Positions 51,689 to 60,395 of a DNA stretch of 64,000 nucleotides are shown here, piece after piece. The translations under genes and the position numbers were made by a program. The stretch comes from a bacterium. GTDB lineage: Bacteria > Hinthialibacterota > Hinthialibacteria > Hinthialibacterales > Hinthialibacteraceae. Below the pieces are notes generated by a model. The model had not been told where the DNA came from, ran no database searches, and saw only the letters and a list, made by a program, of their open reading frames with translations. Location of the stretch: positions 1-64,000 of the forward strand of contig WGLV01000022.1 in the NCBI GenBank assembly GCA_016125385.1, read 5' to 3'. How positions within the stretch are numbered: position 1 is the first letter of the stretch; every line of letters starts with the position of its first letter.

Positions 51689-53188
51689 ATGGACCCGCGA
51701 CTGGAATGGATACTCCGTAATCGGCGCGACTTTCTCGCCACCACCGCCAACGGACTGGGCGCGATCGCTCTCGCCAGCCTGCTGCGTGACGAGGGCTTGC
51801 TGGCTGAAGCGGCGGAAACGCCGAACGAGTTCCATAATCCTCTGGCGCCCAAACCGCCCCACTTCGCGCCGCGCGCCAAAAACTGCATCTTCATCTTCAT
51901 GGCGGGAGCCCCCAGCCAGATCGATCTCTATGATCCCAAGCCGAAATTGCTCGATCTCGACGGTCAGCCGTTGCCCGAATCGATGACGAAAAACGTGCGG
52001 TTCGCGTTTATTCAAAAAGATTCCGCTGTGTTGAAAGGCAGCCACCGCCGGTTCCCCCGGTACGGCGAATGCGGCATGGAACTCAGCGAACTGCTGCCGG
52101 AGATCGGCTCCTGCGCCGACGACATCTGCCTGCTGCGCTCGCTGCATACCGAGGCGTTCAATCATCACCCCGGTCAGCTGATGATGAACACCGGCGTGAT
52201 GACGTTCGGCCGGCCCAGCATCGGCTCGTGGCTCAACTACGGTCTGGGCAGCGAATCGACCAACCTGCCGGGGTACGTGGTCCTGACGTCGGGGAGGGGA
52301 ACCTCGGGCGGCGCCTCGAACTGGAGCAGTGGTTTCCTCCCCTCTACCTATCAGGGGGTGCTGTTCCGAAACAAAGGCGAGGCGGTGTTGGATCTGAATA
52401 ATCCTGCCGGAGTCAATAACAAACTGCAACATTCCACCATCGCGGCGTTACGTGATCTGAATGACGAGCGGTTCGAGCGCATCGGCGATGAAGAAATCCA
52501 GAGCCGGGTTGCGTCGTATGAACTGGCGTTCCGCATGCAGGCGGCCGCGCCTGAACTGATTGACCTGAAAAGCGAACCCGAAGCGATTCGTTCCATGTAC
52601 GGCGTCGACCGCAGCGAAGACGGTTGGGAAGATAAATTCGGACGTGGCGGCGGACGCGGCGCCTTCAGCGCCTTCGCCACCAACTGCCTTCTGGCGCGGC
52701 GGCTGGTTGAGCGCGGCGTGAGGTACGTCAACCTGTATCATGCTTCGTGGGATCACCACGACAATATCGATTCCGAACTTGATTTCTGCTGCAAGATGGC
52801 CGACCAGCCCATCGCGGCCCTGCTCAAAGATCTCAAACAGCGCGGTCTGCTTGATGAGACGCTGGTCGTGTGGGGCGCCGAGTTTGGCCGCACCCCGCTG
52901 GGCGAAAACCGCGCCGGACAGCGCCAGCCCAATACGGGGCGCGATCACCATCCCTTCGCCTATTCAGTCTGGATGGCGGGCGGCGGCGTTAAAGGCGGCC
53001 AGGTCATCGGCGAGACGGATGAGATCGGCTGGAACATCGTTAAAGACCCCATTCATATCAATGATTTTCACGCCACGCTGTTGCATTTATTCGGCCTCAA
53101 TCACGAGCGCCTTACCTATCGATATCAGGGGCGTGATTTCCGGTTGACCGACGTCGCGGGCAAGGTCGTCGATTCCATTGTGGCGTAA
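51689..53188 (+). CDS. DUF1501 protein (second copy)
   Basis: 499 residues. Tat-like start NRRDFLATTANGLGAIALAS. Family text: KNCIFIFMAGAPSQIDLYDP, SLHTEAFNHHPGQLMMNTGV, YHASWDHHDNIDSELDFCCK, WGAEFGRTPLGENRAGQRQP, GRDHHPFAYSVWMAGGGVKG and GQVIGETDEIGWNIVKDPIH. This is the longer subtype common with PSCyt1-DUF1549-DUF1553 partners; the first copy is the shorter one. The two pairs sit head to tail with the WD40 giant between them, so the locus probably arose by joining two paralogous pairs. Confidence 0.9.
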   Translation: MDPRLEWILRNRRDFLATTANGLGAIALASLLRDEGLLAEAAETPNEFHNPLAPKPPHFAPRAKNCIFIFMAGAPSQIDLYDPKPKLLDLDGQPLPESMTKNVRFAFIQKDSAVLKGSHRRFPRYGECGMELSELLPEIGSCADDICLLRSLHTEAFNHHPGQLMMNTGVMTFGRPSIGSWLNYGLGSESTNLPGYVVLTSGRGTSGGASNWSSGFLPSTYQGVLFRNKGEAVLDLNNPAGVNNKLQHSTIAALRDLNDERFERIGDEEIQSRVASYELAFRMQAAAPELIDLKSEPEAIRSMYGVDRSEDGWEDKFGRGGGRGAFSAFATNCLLARRLVERGVRYVNLYHASWDHHDNIDSELDFCCKMADQPIAALLKDLKQRGLLDETLVVWGAEFGRTPLGENRAGQRQPNTGRDHHPFAYSVWMAGGGVKGGQVIGETDEIGWNIVKDPIHINDFHATLLHLFGLNHERLTYRYQGRDFRLTDVAGKVVDSIVA

Positions 53189-53227
53189 ACGATCTGTGCG
53201 GTTGCTATGCAAAAAGAAAAAATTCGA

Positions 53228-53256
53228 TTGACATTTTTCCCGATGTTTTGTATTTT
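53228..53256 (+). promoter_or_regulatory. Sigma-70-type promoter of the 53308 gene
   Basis: TTGACA (53228-53233), a 17-base spacer and TATTTT (53251-53256) in an AT-rich gap. Start site expected near 53263, about 45 bases before the ATG. It separates the propeller gene from the DUF1501 cluster. Confidence 0.6.
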
Positions 53257-53307
53257 CACCTTTACTGTATTTTCCATGTTTTTTAGCTCATATCGGGAGG
53301 ATGTCGC

Positions 53308-54327
53308 ATGAAACGGTTGTTGCTTTGCTGTGTTCTGGTCGCCGCAGTTTCCCCTTCTTTCGTTTTCGCTCAATTGTTCACTCCGGGCAACGTGATCTTC
53401 GCCGATCCGTTTTATACGCCTGACGGTCAGATCGTCGAGTTGAAAATCGATGGCAATTCCGCCTCGATCGTTAACGTGGTCCGCTGGCCGCTTGATGGCG
53501 CCGACCGCCGCCGCGCCCTCGGGTTGGATGTGGACCCCAACGGCAACGTCTGGGTCGGGTTAACCGCGACGTTTGGAGACACCAGCGAGTTCCCCCTGGG
53601 TATCGGCGAAATCCTGCGTATCACCAAAGATGGAACGCAAACCTTCTGGATGACCGATATCATCAAAGTCACATATCTCGCTGCGCTGGGCCCCGATGAA
53701 GTCATGGTGAACAGTAACGCGGCCGACGCCAACCTGGCTCAGCGGTTTAAAGTGTCGGGAGAAGACGTGATTGAAACGGTTGATTACTACAAGGGCGGGC
53801 ACGGTGAAGCGCTCCGCTTGCCCGATGGACGGATTCTGATGGGCGATAACGTCAACCCGGGCATTCACATTTATAATGACGCGGGTGGCGATCCCGTCGG
53901 CGTCTTTTCCGAGGTTCCGGGCGCGGATGGCGTCGCGAGGACGGTCCGCTCGATGACGTATAACGATGCGATCGGTGCCGTCATAGCGTCGCTTCAAAAT
54001 GAAAAAACCATCGTTCGGTTAAGTATGAATGGCGACATTGAAGAAGAAATCGACGCGAGTACGGTTGGATTCACCAAAATCTGGGGCATCGCCCAGATTC
54101 CAGACACCACTCAATTCATTATCGGCAGCCATGACGTCGCCGATCTCGCCAATACGTTTGGCGTGTTTGACGCCCTCAACCTCGCCGCCGCGCCCCGGCT
54201 GATCAAAATCGATTCCGGCTTCGAACAGGCCGGTCTTGCCGCGGGTACCTCGTTCCGCTCGTTCTTCAACCTGGCGGTCGTGCCAGGCGCGGCGCTTCCC
54301 GGCGTCGAACATTGGGATCTACACTGA
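53308..54327 (+). CDS. Secreted propeller-like protein (SMP-30/NHL-like)
   Basis: 339 residues, GGGAGGATGTCGC upstream of the ATG. Signal peptide about 1-21 (LLLCCVLVAAVSPSFVFA). The mature part shows propeller-style strands: VIFADPFYTPDGQIVELKID, RALGLDVDPNGNVWVGLTAT, EALRLPDGRILMGDNVNPGI and KIWGIAQIPDTTQFIIGSHD. It is a lone secreted domain with no anchor, ending LPGVEHWDLH. Lactonase-like activity is known for some SMP-30 relatives, but no metal-binding set is evident. Own promoter and terminator. Confidence 0.6.
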   Translation: MKRLLLCCVLVAAVSPSFVFAQLFTPGNVIFADPFYTPDGQIVELKIDGNSASIVNVVRWPLDGADRRRALGLDVDPNGNVWVGLTATFGDTSEFPLGIGEILRITKDGTQTFWMTDIIKVTYLAALGPDEVMVNSNAADANLAQRFKVSGEDVIETVDYYKGGHGEALRLPDGRILMGDNVNPGIHIYNDAGGDPVGVFSEVPGADGVARTVRSMTYNDAIGAVIASLQNEKTIVRLSMNGDIEEEIDASTVGFTKIWGIAQIPDTTQFIIGSHDVADLANTFGVFDALNLAAAPRLIKIDSGFEQAGLAAGTSFRSFFNLAVVPGAALPGVEHWDLH

Positions 54328-54355
54328 TCCATCGATTGAATCGAATCGAACGATT

Positions 54356-54388
54356 AAAAAGGGCGGATTGATGATCCGCCCTTTTTTT
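54356..54388 (+). terminator. Intrinsic terminator of the 53308 gene
   Basis: GGGCGGAT (54361-54368) and ATCCGCCC (54374-54381) with loop TGATG, A-run before and seven T after. Confidence 0.92.
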
Positions 54389-54459
54389 GTTTGGCGCCGG
54401 TCGTCGATTTGTCCAATGAGCACTACTCTATGGATATGACTGAAACTGTGGAGAGATCA

Positions 54460-55017
54460 ATGCGGCGTAATGGATTTACTTTGATTGAATTGCTCATCGT
54501 GGTCGCGATCATCGGCATTCTTGCCGCTGTAGCCGTGCCGAATTTCCTGTTAGCCCAGACCAAAGCCAAAGTCGCTCGCGTTGAGAGCGACATCAAGGCG
54601 ATGTCGACGGCGATGGAAATGTACAAACTCGATCAGAACGATTACCCCAATTCCAGTACGGCCAAGAAGCTTCAGAGCCTGACCCGCCTTGAAGAACTGA
54701 CCGAACCGGTGGAGTACATGTCGACCATCCCTATCGATCCTTTCAACAAATATGGAGTGCCCAATCACCTTTCACCGATGGAGTACATCTACCACAACGA
54801 CACCGCCAGCGCTTGGCCGAAAGAGATTTTCATGGCGTTACGCGATCATCACCACGGACCGGGCAAAAAGCATCCCAACTGGATCATCATCAGCTTCGGT
54901 CCCGATCAGAGCACGCAGGATTACGACACCGGCGGCAACATCCCGTGGGGCGCGGTCGCTTACGATGCCAGCAATGGCGTGGTCAGCCGCGGCGATATCT
55001 TCCGCTTTGGCCCGTAG
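54460..55017 (+). CDS. GspG-like type II secretion pseudopilin
   Basis: 185 residues from the ATG at 54460, with GGAGAG five bases upstream. Prepilin site RRNGFTLIELLIVVAIIGIL (cleavage after Gly, methylated Phe, Glu at +5). A long helix runs LAAVAVPNFLLAQTKAKVAR, and the globular domain has DIKAMSTAMEMYKLDQNDYP, as in the major pseudopilin GspG. PNWIIISFGPDQSTQDYDTG is the Ca2+-loop-like region. The end YDASNGVVSRGDIFRFGP is a type common in Lentisphaerae/Sumerlaeota-style pilins. Other gsp genes are absent here. Confidence 0.85.
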   Translation: MRRNGFTLIELLIVVAIIGILAAVAVPNFLLAQTKAKVARVESDIKAMSTAMEMYKLDQNDYPNSSTAKKLQSLTRLEELTEPVEYMSTIPIDPFNKYGVPNHLSPMEYIYHNDTASAWPKEIFMALRDHHHGPGKKHPNWIIISFGPDQSTQDYDTGGNIPWGAVAYDASNGVVSRGDIFRFGP

Positions 55018-55054
55018 GAGTTCCGTGAAGATTGAGTTATCTGAATGAGAACAG

Positions 55055-55082
55055 AAAAGGCGGCTTCAAGCCGCCTTTTTCG
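55055..55082 (+). terminator. Intrinsic terminator of the pseudopilin gene
   Basis: AAAAGGCGGCTT and AAGCCGCCTTTTT form a tight stem (loop around C55067) with a T-run; lies before the convergent bioB. Confidence 0.88.
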
Positions 55083-55132
55083 TGTTTTGTTTTAGTTTGA
55101 CCGTATTCGATTCCAGTAATGTCCTCGCCGCG

Positions 55133-56155
55133 TTATTCCCAGCGCAGGCCGAGGTCGCGCATCATCTGGTAATCGAGTTCGGGTTCGCGTCCGGCGGTGG
55201 TGAGGTAGTTGCCGATCATCATGCTGTCGGCGCCGGCGAAAAAGATCATGCTTTGCAGGTCGCGCAGATTGCTCTCGCGTCCGCCGCATACCTTGATCTC
55301 CTTGTCGGGCATGATGAAGCGGAACAGTGCCACCGTCATTAGACATTCGATGGGCGTCATCGGCGTCTGCTTTTCCAGCGGAGTTCCATCGATGGCGTGC
55401 AGAAAGTTCATCGGCGTGACGGAGACGCCCAGCCCGCGAAGCTCAAACGCCATGTCGACCCGGTCTTCCAGCGTTTCTCCCATGCCGAAGATGCCGCCGC
55501 CGCACACCGGCATGCCGCATGAAGCCGCAGCGCGAATCGTCTCGACGCGATCCTGATAGGTGTGAGTCGTGCAGATGTTCGCGAAGTGGCGTTCGGAGGT
55601 CTCCAGGTTGTGGTGAATCATGCTGACGCCGCAGTGGCGCAGGTATTCCACTTTTTCCCGGTCGAGCACGCCGAACGATCCGTGGACTTCAATATCGACT
55701 TCCCGCCGGATGCGTTTCACGATCTCTCCGATGCGTTTCAGCTCGCCGTCGCGTTTGATGCCCAGCCCGCTGATGACGATGCCGAACGCCTTGGCGCCGT
55801 CGTTTTTAGCGACTTTGGCGCGTTCGACCGCCTCCTCGGGCGAGATCAGCGCGTAGACGGGTGAGCCGGTCTCAAAATGAGCCGATTGCGCGCAGAAGGC
55901 GCAGTCTTCTGAACACGCGCCTGACTTGGCGTTGACGATGGCGCAAAGCCCCACCACGTCACCCCGAAAATGCTTCCGCAGCTGCTGCGCGTAATGAAAG
56001 AGCAACATCGATTCCTGTTCGGGTACATGGGCGATGCGCTCCGCCTCGATGCGGTTGATGCGATAGCCTTCGTTGATGATTCGATCGCGGAGGTCTTGCA
56101 GAAAAACGGCCAGCGGCTGAGTTTCAACCGGCGTGGCGGAGGCTTGAAGGGTCAT
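55133..56155 (-). CDS. bioB: Biotin synthase BioB
   Basis: 340 residues. The radical SAM cluster is CSEDCAFCAQSAHFETGSPV (CxxxCxxC, about 78-85), with AKNDGAKAFGIVISGLGIK, YLRHCGVSMIHHNLETSERH, CGGGIFGMGETLEDRVDMAF and NFLHAIDGTPLEKQTPMTPI. It inserts sulfur into dethiobiotin using a second Fe-S cluster. AGGAG eight bases before the ATG. The other bio genes are not in the window. A promoter and palindrome lie just upstream. Confidence 0.97.
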   Translation of the reverse strand: MTLQASATPVETQPLAVFLQDLRDRIINEGYRINRIEAERIAHVPEQESMLLFHYAQQLRKHFRGDVVGLCAIVNAKSGACSEDCAFCAQSAHFETGSPVYALISPEEAVERAKVAKNDGAKAFGIVISGLGIKRDGELKRIGEIVKRIRREVDIEVHGSFGVLDREKVEYLRHCGVSMIHHNLETSERHFANICTTHTYQDRVETIRAAASCGMPVCGGGIFGMGETLEDRVDMAFELRGLGVSVTPMNFLHAIDGTPLEKQTPMTPIECLMTVALFRFIMPDKEIKVCGGRESNLRDLQSMIFFAGADSMMIGNYLTTAGREPELDYQMMRDLGLRWE

Positions 56156-56184
56156 GAATACGGCTCCTGTGTCTTCGAAAGTCC

Positions 56185-56200
56185 GAAAATCGTGATTTTC
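56185..56200. promoter_or_regulatory. Candidate bioB operator (7-2-7 palindrome)
   Basis: GAAAATC (56185-56191), GT, GATTTTC (56194-56200) is a perfect palindrome lying just downstream of the predicted bioB start site and 30 bases before the ATG. A repressor here would block bioB. It does not match the BioR or BirA consensus that I know. Confidence 0.45.
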
Positions 56201-56222
56201 ACATGGATGATCGGTTCGGTTA

Positions 56223-56252
56223 AGTATACACGCCGATGTTCACTTTAATCAA
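56223..56252 (-). promoter_or_regulatory. bioB promoter
   Basis: On the minus strand TTGATT (56252-56247), an 18-base spacer and TATACT (56228-56223). Start site near 56216, leaving a 60-base leader to bioB. Confidence 0.6.
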
Positions 56253-56266
56253 TCATCGGCCATACA

Positions 56267-56938
56267 TCAAAAACCGGCTCTTTCAACCTGCAACAGAAAA
56301 CCGGCGCTGACGACGCCGTTGCTTGGGTCGTAACGGGTGACGGTATCGGCGGTCAACGGATCGGGGAGCATGGGGCCTGGCGTTACGCCGGCGAGGCTCA
56401 CCTGATCTCCGAACGGAAACAGCGTCCAGTCGAAGCGTGAATGATAGATCATACCCGGCGTCATCTTTCCGTCGCGGGTGAAGCAGGTTAGTTCGTTTTT
56501 GCGGTTGGTCAGCGCTCGCGCCGCTGACGTCCCTACCGCAAAAAAACGGTCGTAAGGACCAATCTCGTCTTCAGGGTGCAGAGGCAGGGGAGTGGTGGGG
56601 AGGCTTGGCAGCACGTGTACAAGATCGTCCTGCGTAAGCATGATCCACCCGGTGACGCTTGATACGCCCGCGGGCGCGGCCAGAGCGCCGGCGTGCAGAA
56701 AACCGGCGCCTTTCAGCTTGTTGTAGATGAGTATTTCCTGAATCGGTTCGTGCGGCGTGGCGGTGTTGTATGCGGCGGCGTTCAAGATCAGACCGCTGAG
56801 ATTCGCCATCGACTCCGAAACCAGCGCTTTGATCTGAGCGCGGTGAAACACCGGAGTCAGCGCGGCGGCGAACAGTCCGAACACGGCGATCGCCGCCAGA
56901 GCCTCCAGCACGTACTTACGGCCGCGAGTTGACGCCAT
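56267..56938 (-). CDS. Degenerate pseudopilin-like protein
   Basis: 223 residues. The N-terminal helix LEALAAIAVFGLFAAALTPV resembles a pilin helix but lacks the G-F-T-L-I-E peptidase site. The rest includes a globular domain and the ending YDPSNGVVSAGFLLQVERAG, which parallels the YDASNGVVSRGDIFRFGP end of the GspG-like gene at 54460. I therefore see it as a pilin-derived membrane-anchored protein without processing. It starts two bases after the stop of the DUF4870 gene and is co-transcribed with it. Confidence 0.6.
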   Translation of the reverse strand: MASTRGRKYVLEALAAIAVFGLFAAALTPVFHRAQIKALVSESMANLSGLILNAAAYNTATPHEPIQEILIYNKLKGAGFLHAGALAAPAGVSSVTGWIMLTQDDLVHVLPSLPTTPLPLHPEDEIGPYDRFFAVGTSAARALTNRKNELTCFTRDGKMTPGMIYHSRFDWTLFPFGDQVSLAGVTPGPMLPDPLTADTVTRYDPSNGVVSAGFLLQVERAGF

Positions 56939-56940
56939 CG

Positions 56941-57291
56941 TCAGGAGATGAACCGGATCGTCAACGGATAGCGGTAGTGCTCGCCGTCGTTCGCCTTGAT
57001 CGCGGCGATGACCATCAACACGATCTGGGCGACAAGCAGCATCGGAATCAGCAGAATGCCGATAAACGCAATCAGCAGAAACGCGGAGATCAAACCATAA
57101 ATGGTGAACGATATCTGAAAGTTGATCGCCTCTTTGCCCTGTTCGTCGACGAAGCCGTATTCATCTTTCTTGATCAGCCAGATGATCAGCGGCCCAACGA
57201 TCTGCCCGACGCCGGGCAGCAGATAAAACATAAATCCAGCCAGGTGACACAACATCGCCCAGGTCCGAGCGTCTTTTTCAATCTGGTTCAT
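56941..57291 (-). CDS. DUF4870-family small membrane protein
   Basis: 116 residues. Three to four hydrophobic helices: CHLAGFMFYLLPGVGQIVGP, ISFTIYGLISAFLLIAFIGI and LLIPMLLVAQIVLMVIAAIK. Between them KKDEYGFVDEQGKEAINFQI is the DUF4870 core (Q-G-K-E-A-x-N-F-Q). Tic20-like fold; function unknown. GGGAG precedes the ATG. It is the first gene of a two-gene operon with the pilin-like protein. Confidence 0.8.
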   Translation of the reverse strand: MNQIEKDARTWAMLCHLAGFMFYLLPGVGQIVGPLIIWLIKKDEYGFVDEQGKEAINFQISFTIYGLISAFLLIAFIGILLIPMLLVAQIVLMVIAAIKANDGEHYRYPLTIRFIS

Positions 57292-57420
57292 GAATCGTGC
57301 TCCCTCAATTTCCTTGATTAACTAAAATTGTGAGACCCTATGGTAGCATATACGAGCCGTGAGAAAATCTATTCCAAAGAATGTTTTGCATCGAGAAACA
57401 ATATTGAACTGTGAATTGAG

Positions 57421-57449
57421 TTGAATAGTCAATCAATTGAATTTATAAT
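57421..57449 (+). promoter_or_regulatory. Sigma-70-type promoter of the haem/TPR operon
   Basis: TTGAAT (57421-57426), 17-base spacer, TATAAT (57444-57449). Start site near 57456, about 52 bases before the cytochrome ATG. Confidence 0.7.
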
Positions 57450-57507
57450 GTCGATCTGTTTAGTCATCTAATGGGGAGGAAAGGCGCTTTGCGCTCGAAT
57501 AAGGCTC

Positions 57508-60393
57508 ATGACCCGTCTTCTTACCGCGAAGCAGCGAACGCTGCTGGGGGTTGTCGTTGTCCTGTCGTTCTGGCTGCTTGTCAATTCCGCTTACCTGTTT
57601 TTAACTTCACCGTCCGCCGCGAAAAGACTCGCGCCTGAAAAACGATATGAAGTCTCCACCTATGGCATGATCGGCCAGGAGACCATCACGGCGCCCCCGG
57701 TGGAACCGGAAAAATCTCTCCCCGTGTTTTACCAGATCATGTTGCTCAGTCATCTCGTCTGCGGAGTGACGCTGCTGGTGATCGCGCTTGGGTTCGTGGC
57801 GTGGCATATCCCCGCCGCGTGGAAGCGCGCCAACCAGCGGGCGATCGTTATGGGAATCGGCCTGACCCTCGTGGCCGTCTTCCTTGCGCTGTCGGGGCTT
57901 TTCATCCTGACCGAAGCCAACAGTCTGCATAATCGCTGGATTTTCTATTCCCATCGCGTTCTCGCGGTGGCCTTGCCCCTGCTGTACATCAGCCACCGAC
58001 TGGCGGCGTTTTCACCGGTCAACCAGCGGCGCCTGGCGTACGCGGCGGCGGGCGCGGCGGTGCTTCTGCTCGCCATGCTGGGGCTTCACAGGATGGAAAA
58101 CGGACGCATCCCCCGGCTCGATTTTTCTCTGAGTCCACCTCATCTCGCTTACGCCGCCGAGATGCAACCTGGCGCCGAGCCGAAGGCCAACGCGCTGCCC
58201 GACGATCCCTTCATCCCCTTCAAGCCGTACAATACGGGTACGCCTGACAGCCGATTCGCGCCCTCGGCGGCCACCACCAGCAGCGGCGATTACATGCCCC
58301 GCCGGCAATTAACCCTGGAAGATGTTTCCGATCCGGAAACCATCGCCAACGATCTGAAGAAATACGGATTCGTGGTGAGTGAGTCGATGGGATCGGCGAC
58401 CTGCAAACGCTGCCACGCAGGCATCGTGGAGCAATGGTCGCGTTCGGCGCATCGATTCTCTTCGTTTAACAACCTGTTTTACAAGTCGACTGTCGAAAAC
58501 CTCCGCTCGGAAGAAAACGGCAAGCAGCGTAGTCAATGGTGCGCGGGGTGTCACGATCCGGTTCTGATGTTTGGCGGAAAGATGCTGGACGAGGTCGATC
58601 CGCTTTGGCCTGAATCGCAGGCCGGTCTGACCTGCCTGTCCTGTCACACCATCGACGCGATTCATGGCAAAAAAGGCAACGGCAACTACAACATCTCCGA
58701 CAAATCGCCCTCGCCCTATCTCTTTAACGAAGCCAAAGAAGGCGTCGAAAAAACGGCGCACGACTTCCTGATCAAATCGAAGCCGACCGTTCATAAAAAC
58801 CAGATGTTAAAACCGTTTTACCGGACCTCCGAATACTGCATGACGTGTCACAAGGTCTCGCTCGACGTGCCGATCAATCATTACAAATGGCTGCGCGGTC
58901 AGGACGACTACGACGCCTGGCATGACAGCGGCGTCGCCCTCAACGCGTCGCGAACCTTTTACCTCCCCCCGAAAAAACGCATGTGCCAGGATTGCCACAT
59001 GCCGCTTGAAAAGGTCACCGAACCCGATGTCAGCGCCAAAAACGGCATGGTCAAATCTCATACCTTTTTTTCCGCGAATACCGCCTTGCCTTACGTTCGC
59101 GGCGATAAGGACGCCGTTGAAAAAGTCGAAAAATTTCTGACCTCTGAAAAAGTGGTGATCGATCTGTTCGCCTTGCGCTTCGACGGCGGCGCCGAACCCA
59201 GACCGACCGGCTATTCCGAAGTCGCGGTCAAGAGCGGTCAGACGGTTCAGGCCGACGTGGTAGTGCGCAACCTGGGCGTGGGCCACGCCTTCCCGGGCGG
59301 CACCATCGATTCGAATGAGACATGGATTCATTTCCAGGTGCTGGATGATTCCGGCGCGGTGTTATACGAATCGGGCGGATTGGACGAAAACAAGGTCGTG
59401 GATCCCGCCGCTCATTTCTATAAAGTTCTGTTCGTCAGCAAAGAGGGCAAGCCCGCGCTGGTTCGTGATCCGCAAAACTTCCACGCGCCGGTTTACGTTC
59501 GCGTCATCGGGCCGGGGACCGACGATCTGGTGCAATATCGTTTCTTCGTCCCACCTGAGTGGGATGGCAAACGCCTGACCCTGCGCGCCTCGTTGATGTG
59601 GCGCAAGTTTAATACGCCTTTCACCGAATTCGTTCAGGATCGCGAAAAGTTCCATTTTATACAGGGAAAATTCGATCTGCCCATCACCACCCTGTCCATG
59701 TCGGAAACGGTGTTCACCGTGGGGGATCGGCCCTCCCGGCTCGAACATGGTACGTCAGGCGATCCGCGCCCCGACTGGATTCGCTACAACGATTACGGCA
59801 TCGCCAACATTCTCCAGCAGAACAACCAATTGGCGAAATGGGCGTTTGAACAGGTCGACCGCCTGCAGCCTGAAAAAGTCGACGGCCCTCGCAATCTGGC
59901 CCGCATCGCCATCAATGAAGGCGACCTCATGGAGGCCTATCGTCTGCTGGGCGAGTGTGAAATCCGTAAACCGGGCGATCCGCAGACGGCGTGGTTCTGG
60001 GGGCTGGCCAAACAGGATGACGGCGATTATGAAGCGGCGGCTAAGGCCTACGAACGCGTACTCGCCTACTTTCCCGAAGACCGGGCGTCGTGGCGTCAAC
60101 TGGGCCGGACGCTGTATCTCAACGGCGATTACGCCGATTCTCTGCGCGCGTTTCTGAACGTGCTGGCCATCGATCCTGAAGACCGGGTGGCTCATTATCA
60201 CCGCATGTTGATCTATCGCGCGCTGGGCGAAAAAGAACGCGCCGACGCCGCTCAGGAGGCGTATGAAAAATACCAGGTCGATGAAAACGCCAACGAGTTC
60301 ACTCAACAGTACCGGCGCGATCATCCCCTCGACAATGCCGCCAGTCAGACGATTCGTGTGATCGAGCTGCAACCCGTGAAAGTGGAGATTTAA
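57508..60393 (+). CDS. Five-haem cytochrome membrane protein with TPR tail
   Basis: 961 residues. N-terminal hydrophobic helices at about 10-32, 70-93, 108-132, 142-160 and 172-192 anchor it. The periplasmic part has five CXXCH haem sites at residues 299 (CKRCH), 345 (CAGCH), 376 (CLSCH), 444 (CMTCH) and 493 (CQDCH), of the cytochrome c554/NapC-like multihaem class. A beta domain (about 555-740) follows, then TPR helices (about 775-930: DYEAAAKAYERVLAYFPEDR, DYADSLRAFLNVLAIDPEDR). The layout suggests transfer of electrons from the membrane pool to a periplasmic partner, with the TPR as docking site. The ASPIC/UnbV gene begins two bases later, so they act together. Confidence 0.85.
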   Translation: MTRLLTAKQRTLLGVVVVLSFWLLVNSAYLFLTSPSAAKRLAPEKRYEVSTYGMIGQETITAPPVEPEKSLPVFYQIMLLSHLVCGVTLLVIALGFVAWHIPAAWKRANQRAIVMGIGLTLVAVFLALSGLFILTEANSLHNRWIFYSHRVLAVALPLLYISHRLAAFSPVNQRRLAYAAAGAAVLLLAMLGLHRMENGRIPRLDFSLSPPHLAYAAEMQPGAEPKANALPDDPFIPFKPYNTGTPDSRFAPSAATTSSGDYMPRRQLTLEDVSDPETIANDLKKYGFVVSESMGSATCKRCHAGIVEQWSRSAHRFSSFNNLFYKSTVENLRSEENGKQRSQWCAGCHDPVLMFGGKMLDEVDPLWPESQAGLTCLSCHTIDAIHGKKGNGNYNISDKSPSPYLFNEAKEGVEKTAHDFLIKSKPTVHKNQMLKPFYRTSEYCMTCHKVSLDVPINHYKWLRGQDDYDAWHDSGVALNASRTFYLPPKKRMCQDCHMPLEKVTEPDVSAKNGMVKSHTFFSANTALPYVRGDKDAVEKVEKFLTSEKVVIDLFALRFDGGAEPRPTGYSEVAVKSGQTVQADVVVRNLGVGHAFPGGTIDSNETWIHFQVLDDSGAVLYESGGLDENKVVDPAAHFYKVLFVSKEGKPALVRDPQNFHAPVYVRVIGPGTDDLVQYRFFVPPEWDGKRLTLRASLMWRKFNTPFTEFVQDREKFHFIQGKFDLPITTLSMSETVFTVGDRPSRLEHGTSGDPRPDWIRYNDYGIANILQQNNQLAKWAFEQVDRLQPEKVDGPRNLARIAINEGDLMEAYRLLGECEIRKPGDPQTAWFWGLAKQDDGDYEAAAKAYERVLAYFPEDRASWRQLGRTLYLNGDYADSLRAFLNVLAIDPEDRVAHYHRMLIYRALGEKERADAAQEAYEKYQVDENANEFTQQYRRDHPLDNAASQTIRVIELQPVKVEI

Positions 60394-60395
60394 TC

